Shown here one piece after another: positions 1 through 4,969 of a stretch of DNA of 7,264 nucleotides. The stretch lies in the NCBI GenBank assembly GCA_030626365.1, contig DAOUPC010000142.1, positions 1-7,264 of the forward strand. The letters are read 5' to 3'. Both the position numbers and the translations under genes were made by a program. Source of the stretch: Paracoccaceae bacterium. Its GTDB lineage: Bacteria > Pseudomonadota > Alphaproteobacteria > Rhodobacterales > Rhodobacteraceae. Position 1 is the stretch's first letter. Each line of letters opens with the position of its first letter. The notes below the pieces were generated by a model. It saw nothing but the letters and a program-made list of their open reading frames with translations, was not told where the DNA came from and made no database searches.

Positions 1-922
1 CGTCGTATCCCATTGCCCCCAACACCTTGCTGGGGCGCAGCTTGCCGCTGGAACAGGCCGACCCGGCGCTGATGGCAAACCCGGCCAGGTCCATCTGCAT
101 CACCTGGGTTTCGCCCTTCCAGCCCGGCGTGGCAAAACACAACGTGTTCGGCAGTCGCGCGGATTCATTTCCGACAAAAATAGTATGTTTTGTGCCAGCC
201 TCAAGGGCTTCTTGCAAAAAATCGCGCAACTGCGCGATCTTGTCCCATGTCCCGCCGGCCAAATCCCTTGCTGCGGCTTCGGCTGCGGCCCCGAAACCGG
301 CAATTCCTGTCAGGTTCTCGGTGCCCGAACGGCGCCCCATCTCTTGACCGCCACCGCGAATCTGTGCCGCCACCTCGGTGCCGCGTCTGACCACCAGCGC
401 GCCGATTCCCTTTGGGCCACCCAGCTTATGCGCCGAAATCAGGGCCATTTCGGCCCCGCACTGGTTGAACGAAACCGGTAGTTTTCCAAAACTTTGCGTC
501 GCATCCGTTACCGCCAGCCCCTGTGGCAACCCCTGTATGATACCTGTTTCAGAGTTCGACATCTGCACCGCAGAGCCTGCCGGATCATCAACCAGAACCT
601 GCCCCCGGCCATCCACCTTCAGATCATCCCGGACCCAGGCCGCAACCGCGTCATGTTCGACCGCGCCGCCAACAAGGCTCCGACCGGCGCAGGCCAGCGC
701 CGCCGCCTCGGTCGCCCCCGAGGTAAACACCACATCCGCCCCCTCGGCACCAAAGGCGGTCGCCACCTGTGCGCGCGCCCTTTCAATCAGCGCCCTTGCG
801 GCACGCCCCTCGGCATGAACCGAAGACGGGTTGGCACCAACATCCATTGCCGCAATCATCGCGGCGCGGGCCTCGGCCCGCAGGGGCGTTGACGCGTTAT
901 GATCCAGATAAATCCGGTTCAT
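1..922 (-). CDS. iscS: Cysteine desulfurase, IscS/NifS type (C-terminus beyond left edge)
   Basis: PLP-dependent enzyme that takes sulfur from L-cysteine as a persulfide and supplies it for Fe-S cluster assembly in the cytoplasm. I translated the minus strand from ATG at 922; 307 codons are open with no stop or frameshift, and the gene leaves the window. Visible motifs: YLDHNAST near the start, TSGATE (~67-72), VEHDAV with PLP-stacking His90, NSETG (123-127), TDATQ (139-143), SAHK with the PLP Schiff-base Lys166, GGGQEMGRRSGTEN (190-203), and the catalytic loop SAGSACSSGK with Cys290. The Lys-Cys spacing (124) is close to that of E. coli IscS, but about 40 residues are missing before the lysine, so this is a compact member. 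It lies 14 bp after iscR on the same strand, as in isc-suf operons of Rhodobacteraceae, where sufB would be expected next. SufS is less likely because of the SACSSG loop and the position behind iscR. Confidence 0.9.
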   Translation of the reverse strand, partial: MNRIYLDHNASTPLRAEARAAMIAAMDVGANPSSVHAEGRAARALIERARAQVATAFGAEGADVVFTSGATEAAALACAGRSLVGGAVEHDAVAAWVRDDLKVDGRGQVLVDDPAGSAVQMSNSETGIIQGLPQGLAVTDATQSFGKLPVSFNQCGAEMALISAHKLGGPKGIGALVVRRGTEVAAQIRGGGQEMGRRSGTENLTGIAGFGAAAEAAARDLAGGTWDKIAQLRDFLQEALEAGTKHTIFVGNESARLPNTLCFATPGWKGETQVMQMDLAGFAISAGSACSSGKLRPSKVLGAMGYD

Positions 923-936
923 GGCTTTATCCACAC

Positions 937-1395
937 CTATTCGTCCACCACCGAAAATAACCCCGGCACAGCCGGGCATGGGGCCAGTTCATTGGCAATC
1001 ACATCCGACAACCGGGTCTGGTGCAGATATACGTAAACCTGCGCGCTTAGCCCCTGCCATAACCGGTTGGTCAGCGATTGCGCCTTTGACCCAGATGCCC
1101 CCCCCGAGGCCCCGGCGCCCTTGTGCATCGCATCCACCGTTTCGTCCACCGCCGACAGCACATCAACCACCCTGATTTCCGACGCAGGGCGCGCCAGACG
1201 ATACCCGCCCCCCGGGCCGCGTACCGATTGCACCAACTCACCCCGGCGCAGCTTGACGAACAACTGTTCAAGATAGGGCAGCGAAATATCCTGCCGCTGG
1301 GCGATATCCGCCAGCGTCACCAGCGACCCGCCCGAATTCATGGCAATGTCCACCAGCGCGACCATTGCATACCGACCTTTGGTTGACAGCTTCAT
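937..1395 (-). CDS. iscR: Rrf2-family regulator IscR, single-cysteine Rhodobacteraceae type
   Basis: Transcriptional regulator of Fe-S cluster assembly and iron genes, 152 residues. The N-terminus MKLSTKGRYAMVAL is characteristic of IscR. A winged helix-turn-helix follows (about residues 25-68), with SLPYLEQLF as recognition-helix region and VRGPGGGYRLARP as the wing. In E. coli IscR the cluster is held by Cys92, Cys98, Cys104 and His107. Here the loop at residues 87-113 has no cysteine at all, and the histidine is replaced by Asn110 in TNRLW. The only cysteine is Cys140 in APCPAV. Rhodobacteraceae IscR proteins are known for this, and R. sphaeroides IscR was reported to bind a cluster with one cysteine ligand and to repress iron genes. 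The start is supported by AAGGAAA five bases upstream of ATG at 1395. It is the first gene of the minus-strand operon, with the cysteine desulfurase 14 bp downstream, and probably controls its own operon. Confidence 0.92.
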   Translation of the reverse strand: MKLSTKGRYAMVALVDIAMNSGGSLVTLADIAQRQDISLPYLEQLFVKLRRGELVQSVRGPGGGYRLARPASEIRVVDVLSAVDETVDAMHKGAGASGGASGSKAQSLTNRLWQGLSAQVYVYLHQTRLSDVIANELAPCPAVPGLFSVVDE

Positions 1396-1627
1396 TCAGG
1401 TTTCCTTCCGGTTGGCATCCTCTGGGTGTCCTCTGGGGTCTTTGGGCTTCATTTACGCTTGCATCCGCTAGAAACATTGACCTTTCGTGCGCCGTTCAGT
1501 ATCCCCGCCTGACGACGCCGCAGCAGTATCTGCGCGCGCAATTAGAACTGTTCTAAGGTGTCCTAGGAAATTCGTCAAGAATATCCCTGACGCCTCTCGC
1601 AATAATCAATACGAAGGACGCCGCCCC
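1396..1627. promoter_or_regulatory. Divergent iscR / hydrolase promoter region
   Basis: This 232-bp region separates iscR (minus) from the alpha/beta hydrolase (plus) and must hold both promoters. On the plus strand TTGACC (1477-1482) with a 17-base spacer before TATCCC (1500-1505) is a possible sigma-70-like promoter, but the -10 box is weak. I see no convincing -35/-10 pair for iscR. In the iscR leader TCCTCTGGG occurs twice (1408-1416 and 1419-1427). The strong palindrome at 1542-1556 is listed separately. Confidence 0.5.
1542..1556. promoter_or_regulatory. 15-bp perfect palindrome, candidate iron-regulator operator
   Basis: TTAGAAC-T-GTTCTAA is a perfect inverted repeat with 7-bp arms around one base. 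It lies 146 bp upstream of the iscR start and 71 bp upstream of the hydrolase start. The core TTAGAA-N3-TTCTAA resembles, as I recall it, the iron-control-element motif bound by Irr in alphaproteobacteria, and suf operons are known Irr targets. It is not obviously the long E. coli IscR site. That it is an operator is inferred from symmetry and position only. Confidence 0.55.
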
Positions 1628-2281
1628 ATGCCCGAGGTCATCTTTCCCGGACCCGAAGGTCGCCTTGAAGGCCGCTATCACCCGCAAAAAGAAAAAGACG
1701 CCCCCATTGCGATCATCCTGCACCCGCACCCACAATTTGGCGGGACGATGAACAACAAGGTTGTCTATAACCTGCACTATGCCTTTTATAACATGGGCTT
1801 TACCGTGCTTCGCTTTAACTTTCGCGGGGTCGGGCGCAGCCAGGGTGAATATGATCAGGGCATCGGTGAATTGTCGGATGCCGCGTCCGCGCTTGATTAT
1901 CTTCAGTCGATGAACAACAACTCAAAACATTGCTGGGTCGCCGGTTTTTCCTTTGGATCGTGGATTGGTATGCAGCTTTTGATGCGCCGCCCCGAAATCA
2001 CCGGCTTTATCTCGGTTTCCCCTCCGGCCAACATGTATGACTTTTCGTTCCTTGCCCCCTGCCCGTCCTCGGGTCTGATCATCAACGGGTCGTCCGACCG
2101 TGTTGCCCCGCCCGCCGATACGGTGACACTGGTCAACAAGTTGCATGAACAAAAAGGCATCACCATCACCCATCAGGAAATCGAAGGGGCAGATCACTTT
2201 TTCCAGGGTCCGCATATGGACACGATGATTGGAAACGTCAGTGAATACGTTAAACGCCGGCTGACCGAAACAACCCGCTGA
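1628..2281 (+). CDS. Alpha/beta hydrolase (COG2945-like)
   Basis: Cytoplasmic alpha/beta-hydrolase of 217 residues; the substrate cannot be told from the sequence. The fold markers are present: the HPHPQFGG oxyanion region (32-39), RFNFRGVGRSQG (62-73), and the nucleophile elbow AGFSFGSW with Ser108. Asp157 in SSDRVAPP and His190 in GADHFF complete the catalytic triad. No signal peptide or membrane segment is seen, and the length suits small esterase or dienelactone-hydrolase-like members. I chose ATG 1628 because AAGGA (1614-1618) lies nine bases upstream and the family begins close to this point. An in-frame ATG at 1487 would add 47 residues of unrelated sequence and run across the 1542 palindrome. 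The stop overlaps the next start by one base (TGATG), so it is probably the first gene of a three-gene coupled operon, divergent from iscR. Confidence 0.88.
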   Translation: MPEVIFPGPEGRLEGRYHPQKEKDAPIAIILHPHPQFGGTMNNKVVYNLHYAFYNMGFTVLRFNFRGVGRSQGEYDQGIGELSDAASALDYLQSMNNNSKHCWVAGFSFGSWIGMQLLMRRPEITGFISVSPPANMYDFSFLAPCPSSGLIINGSSDRVAPPADTVTLVNKLHEQKGITITHQEIEGADHFFQGPHMDTMIGNVSEYVKRRLTETTR

Positions 2282-2532
2282 TGTCAATCACCGACGTCCT
2301 TGCCGCCAAGCTGGCCGAAGATACGCTCAAGGCGATGGACGAACTGGGTGAAGAGCGGCTGTATACCGAGGTGGGCGATATACTGGCCGCCTCGTCGCAG
2401 TCGCTGGAAGAGGCGTATATGACCGAAGTAAGGGTGCGCCTGTCCGAACGCCTTGCCCGGAAATTTCTGGTCAACAAGGTCAAGGCCGCGCGCGTGGCCA
2501 AGGCCCAAAACAAACAGGCCAAACCATCATGA
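2281..2532 (+). CDS. Conserved-looking small protein of unknown function (83 aa)
   Basis: I do not recognise a family. The protein is 83 residues, without cysteine, signal peptide or transmembrane segment. It looks helical: residues 1-25 are acidic (MSITDVLAAKLAEDTLKAMD), the middle has EVGDILAASSQSLEEAYMTE, and the tail is strongly basic (KVKAARVAKAQNKQAKPS). The basic tail could contact nucleic acid, but nothing specific supports that. The evidence that it is a real gene is its tight packing: its ATG overlaps the hydrolase stop by one base, its stop overlaps the next start by four bases, and its codon third positions are GC-rich like those of its neighbours. Confidence 0.75.
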   Translation: MSITDVLAAKLAEDTLKAMDELGEERLYTEVGDILAASSQSLEEAYMTEVRVRLSERLARKFLVNKVKAARVAKAQNKQAKPS

Positions 2533-3107
2533 CCCGGCGACTGGAAGCCCAAATCGGGTTCCTGCGCGAGGCTGACAAGCTGAAATCGGTGCTGCGCGCC
2601 TCGCGGTTGATCGACAACTCACGGCGTGAAAATTCGGCGGAACACAGCTGGCACGTGATGCTTTATGCGCTGATTCTGGCCGATCAGGCCGGCCCGGACG
2701 TGCAAATTGACCGGGTATTGAAAATGCTTTTGTTGCACGATCTGGTCGAGATAGACGCCGGTGATGCCCCTATTCACGGCGCGGTCGATCATGCCGCAAT
2801 GGCCGCCAAGGAAATCGCCGCCGCCGACCGGCTGTTTGCCCTGCTGCCCGACGATCAGGCCGCCACGTTTCGCGCGCTTTGGGATGAGTTTGAGGCAGCA
2901 ACCAGCCCGGATGCAATGTTCGCCAAATCCATTGACCGCATCCAGACGCCGGTGGCCAATCTGGTCAGCGGGGGGGGAACCTGGGTCGATTATGCGGTCA
3001 CGCTGGAACAGCTTGATACGCGGGTCGGCGTGCCGATCAACCGTGGTGCACCCGGCCTTTGGGCCTGGCTGCGGCCCCAGTTGGCGGCGTTCTTTGGCAG
3101 AAATTGA
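2529..3107 (+). CDS. HD-domain hydrolase, HDDC2/YfbR-like (probable 5'-deoxynucleotidase)
   Basis: Metal-dependent phosphohydrolase of 192 residues in the HD_3/YfbR-HDDC2 group, whose characterised members remove phosphate from deoxynucleoside 5'-monophosphates. Metal ligands visible in order: His39 in ENSAEHSWHV, His70-Asp71 in LLLHDLVE, and Asp136 in AKSIDR. Glu74 and Asp79 lie where the group has its conserved acidic residues. The stretch LWDEFEAATSPDAMFAK (117-133) closely matches the LWEEYE..SSAEAKFVK pattern I recall from HDDC2. Arg23, Arg26, Arg32 and Arg33 upstream could serve phosphate binding. The start overlaps the previous gene's stop (ATGA), so it is translationally coupled. An eight-G run (2970-2977) encodes Gly-Gly-Gly within LVSGGGTW. 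Substrate assignment is by family only. Confidence 0.85.
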   Translation: MTRRLEAQIGFLREADKLKSVLRASRLIDNSRRENSAEHSWHVMLYALILADQAGPDVQIDRVLKMLLLHDLVEIDAGDAPIHGAVDHAAMAAKEIAAADRLFALLPDDQAATFRALWDEFEAATSPDAMFAKSIDRIQTPVANLVSGGGTWVDYAVTLEQLDTRVGVPINRGAPGLWAWLRPQLAAFFGRN

Positions 3108-3142
3108 CCGAACCTGACCGCAACAGAGATTGCTGCGCCCCA

Positions 3143-3171
3143 TTGCAACACCCCCTGGGCTGACCTATATT
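3143..3171 (+). promoter_or_regulatory. Sigma-70-type promoter of ssrA
   Basis: TTGCAA (3143-3148), an exact 17-base spacer, and TATATT (3166-3171) give the best -35/-10 pair in the window. It lies between the HD gene stop (3107) and the tmRNA acceptor piece. Transcription would begin near 3178. A strong constitutive promoter fits an abundant stable RNA. Confidence 0.7.
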
Positions 3172-3178
3172 GAACGGG

Positions 3179-3487
3179 TCTTTACGGACTATGGACATAA
3201 ACGCGCTCGTAATAAGCGGATCGGACCCGGGGGCGGTACCCGGCGACTCCACCAAACACCCTTTCATTTGGGGTCATGGGGTCGAAACAGGATCGACGAA
3301 CGTCTAAAGGGGTTTGCTTTGTCTCGGTGAGATACCACCGTTATCGGTTCATTCAAGCTAGTTGCAAATGACAACAAAGCTCCGATGGCTCTGGCCGCGT
3401 AAGCGGTTCGATCTATCGAAAACTTAAGCCCTCTCGCTTAGCAGCGTTTGGCGGGGTTCGCAGGCACCTGGCAACAGAAGCCTGCAC
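3179..3487 (+). ncRNA. ssrA: Transfer-messenger RNA, circularly permuted two-piece (alpha) type
   Basis: Rescues stalled ribosomes and adds a degradation tag to the unfinished protein. The order is permuted. The 3' half of the acceptor comes first: T-arm CCGGG-GGCGGTA-CCCGG, then GACTCCACCA ending at 3254. A spacer of about 15 bases follows, and then the 5' half begins with GGGGTC at 3270. GGGGTC pairs with GACTCC (six pairs, one G-U), rebuilding the acceptor stem between the two pieces. Acceptor CGCTCGT (about 3201-3207) can pair with ACGAACG (about 3297-3303), giving an inter-piece P2-like helix. The coding piece also shows a possible pseudoknot: stem CGGTG/CACCG (3325-3329/3336-3340), with loop GATA (3331-3334) pairing with TATC (3342-3345). 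TAGTT-GCA at the resume site and a terminal GCAGGC/GCCTGC stem (3460-3465/3480-3485) complete it. Outer ends are estimates. Confidence 0.93.
3364..3402 (+). other. tmRNA tag reading frame, peptide ANDNKAPMALAA
   Basis: Resume codon GCA at 3364, preceded by the typical TAGTT, opens twelve codons ending in TAA (3400-3402). With the alanine carried by the tmRNA, the added tag would be AANDNKAPMALAA. The ANDN start matches the SspB-contacting part of known tags, and the terminal LAA is the ClpX recognition end. The stop codon sits in a hairpin, CCGC-[GTAA]-GCGG (3395-3406), whose loop is a GNRA tetraloop. Confidence 0.92.
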
Positions 3488-3500
3488 TTTCACTTTCAGG

Positions 3501-3545
3501 GCAAACAGTTCCGGGGCGAACAGTTTTGGGGCAAACAGTCGCGGT
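3501..3545 (+). repeat. Three 15-bp tandem repeats between ssrA and sspB
   Basis: Units start at 3501, 3516 and 3531, exactly 15 bases apart: GCAAACAGTTCCGGG, GCGAACAGTTTTGGG and GCAAACAGTCGCGGT. The shared core is GCRAACAGT. A T-run (TTTTTT, 3545-3550) follows directly. They begin about 15 bases after the last tmRNA stem. GCAAAC of the third unit can pair weakly with the T-rich GTTTTTTGC (3544-3552), which could act as a terminator, but no strong GC hairpin is present. Function unknown. Confidence 0.75.
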
Positions 3546-3639
3546 TTTTTGCAATAATTCACACCTGCGACGCCTTTTGTTTCCGCCCGAATCCCCTATG
3601 CTGCCCCAAGGTGATCGCACAGGCATTCCGGGGGGGAAT

Positions 3640-4107
3640 ATGATGTCCCATGATATTGATTATGGCAACCTGATGCATGCCGCCATGCGCGGCCTGATCA
3701 AGACCGTGCTAAGGGATGTGGCCGAAAACGGCCTGCCCGGGGCGCACCATTTCTTTATTACGTTCGATACCTCGCACCCGGACGCAGAACTGGCCGACTG
3801 GCTGTCGGATCGTTATCCCGATGAAATGACCGTGGTCATGCAACACTGGTTCGACAATCTTGAGATTGGCGAAGACGGGTTTTCGATTACTCTGAACTTT
3901 GGCGATGCCCCCGAAACGCTTTATGTTCCGTTTGATGCGATCCGGACCTTTGTCGATCCGTCGGTCGAATTTGGCCTGCGGTTCGAAACCTCGGATGAAG
4001 GCAGCGACGCGTCCCCCATCCCAATCAACACCGATCATGTAGACGGGCCCACCGACGCGAAAAAACCCGATGCCGAAATTGTCTCTCTGGATAATTTCCG
4101 CAAATAA
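3640..4107 (+). CDS. sspB: SspB-family ClpXP specificity-enhancing adaptor (alpha type)
   Basis: Adaptor that binds ssrA-tagged proteins and tethers them to the ClpXP protease; 155 residues. The folded domain covers about residues 4-117, with IDYGNLMHAAMRGLI, LPGAHHFFITFDTSHP, DEMTVVMQHWFDNL and FVDPSVEFGLRF, all typical of alphaproteobacterial SspB. An acidic, proline-containing linker (~118-143) follows, and the C-terminus AEIVSLDNFRK matches the ClpX-binding tail of this type. ATG occurs twice in a row (3640, 3643). A seven-G run at 3630-3636 followed by AA is the only ribosome-binding candidate; it lies three bases before the first ATG and six before the second, so the second may be used. 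Upstream in-frame codons to 3448 run through tmRNA and repeats and are not coding. A weak promoter (TTTTGT, N16, TATGCT at 3575-3602) may drive it separately from ssrA. Confidence 0.92.
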   Translation: MMSHDIDYGNLMHAAMRGLIKTVLRDVAENGLPGAHHFFITFDTSHPDAELADWLSDRYPDEMTVVMQHWFDNLEIGEDGFSITLNFGDAPETLYVPFDAIRTFVDPSVEFGLRFETSDEGSDASPIPINTDHVDGPTDAKKPDAEIVSLDNFRK

Positions 4108-4162
4108 CCCGGACGTGCGTTGATCAAGACCCCCTTAAGGAACCGTTTTGCGCCGCGTATGA

Positions 4163-4726
4163 TTACTGCCGCTTCAGAAAGGTTGATACAGACCGCTGTT
4201 GTTCGCCGTTGCGCAAAAAGCTGAAGTCCAGCGTCAGACCGCCTTCGGTCAGGGTGCGGTCATATTGCTGCATTTCATACCCCCCCTCCTGATCGACGAA
4301 CAGGGAATAGACCGTCATCGTGTCACCGGTGACCCGCCCCCAGACGAATGGCTCGCCTTTCATCGGGTCCAGTTGGACATCATGACCAAAAACATTGCGT
4401 TCCATCGCGGCGGAATAAACACCGTCCCGATCACTTGGCACAAAGTCGATAGAATAGGATTTTACCTTGGTCCGGCCATCCGGTTTGAATGTGGTCGACC
4501 TCCACTGAACCGTGAACCCATCCTTGGTTTCGCTTATTTCAACGCTCATGTCGCGCCGCGAACGTGTGCCGTCAGACGATACCACCTCGGCCCCACCGGA
4601 ATAGGCCCCGACAAACGGTGTAATGTGATCCGCATGCACTGGCAGGTTCAGCGCCAGCAGCAGGATCAGCCCCACAACAATCGCTTTTAAAGGCCGCAAT
4701 GACAGGGGCACCTGAATGGCATTCAT
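4163..4726 (-). CDS. Secreted/periplasmic protein of unknown function
   Basis: Protein of 187 residues that I cannot assign to a named family. It begins with a Sec signal peptide: basic residues Arg11 and Lys14, the hydrophobic run AIVVGLILLLALNL (15-28), and a likely cleavage after Val-His-Ala32. The mature part has no cysteine and no further membrane segment. It looks beta-rich, with alternating patterns such as MSVEISETKDGFTVQW, SYSIDFVPSD and DTMTVYSLFVDQEGGYEM, as in lipocalin-like or beta-barrel periplasmic domains; this is inference only. I chose ATG 4726 because GAGGGAA lies just upstream and the signal peptide then has a normal length; ATG 4756 would add ten residues before it. It converges with sspB (55-bp gap) and diverges from fumC. 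A possible promoter is TTGTTC, N16, TAATAT on the minus strand (4814-4787). Confidence 0.8.
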   Translation of the reverse strand: MNAIQVPLSLRPLKAIVVGLILLLALNLPVHADHITPFVGAYSGGAEVVSSDGTRSRRDMSVEISETKDGFTVQWRSTTFKPDGRTKVKSYSIDFVPSDRDGVYSAAMERNVFGHDVQLDPMKGEPFVWGRVTGDTMTVYSLFVDQEGGYEMQQYDRTLTEGGLTLDFSFLRNGEQQRSVSTFLKRQ

Positions 4727-4969
4727 GTTCGTTCCCTCAGCAGTTGATGTCCGCAAAGCCCCCCGAACGGCAAGGCCCCACCCCCTATATTAGCGCCCCT
4801 GCCGCGCGGAACAATGATCGACATTGGTTTTGCGCGGATAACCGTCAATATTGCGACCACCCTATACCTTGGGCCGGATTTGGCCATATGCTGTGCGCAA
4901 CTGCCCGGTTGCGCGCGTTACATGCGCCAGCTAAACGGCATGAAATTGCATATACTACGGAGTTGACCG
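4727..4969. promoter_or_regulatory. Divergent region between the secreted-protein gene and fumC
   Basis: Holds the promoters of both flanking genes. Minus strand: TTGTTC (4814-4809) and TAATAT (4792-4787) spaced by 16. Plus strand: TTGGTT (4824-4829), N17, AATATT (4847-4852) is a weak candidate for fumC. The fumC ribosome-binding site GGAG (4959-4962) is seven bases before its ATG. No hairpin, repeat or small gene stands out. Confidence 0.4.

Noticed and set aside
27..892. Plus-strand open frames opposite the cysteine desulfurase
   Set aside because: High-GC shadow frames; the minus strand gives a full set of desulfurase motifs without interruption.
1487..1627. Upstream start of the hydrolase frame
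   Set aside because: No good ribosome-binding site, crosses the operator-like palindrome, and the protein similarity begins at 1628, which has AAGGA.
3230..3290. tRNA-like ending CCACCA as a separate tRNA
   Set aside because: No anticodon arm; the acceptor 3' half pairs with GGGGTC 15 bases downstream, which identifies a permuted tmRNA.
3130..3330. Open frame over the ssrA promoter and acceptor piece
   Set aside because: It lies on a structural RNA and its promoter; no ribosome-binding site or recognisable protein.
3448..3639. N-terminal extension of the sspB frame by 64 codons
   Set aside because: It begins inside the tmRNA coding piece, runs through the tandem repeats, and lacks SspB-like sequence; homology starts at the ATG pair 3640/3643.
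4131..4140. CCTTAAGG palindrome between sspB and the secreted-protein gene
   Set aside because: Too short, with no loop or T-run; not a credible terminator or site.
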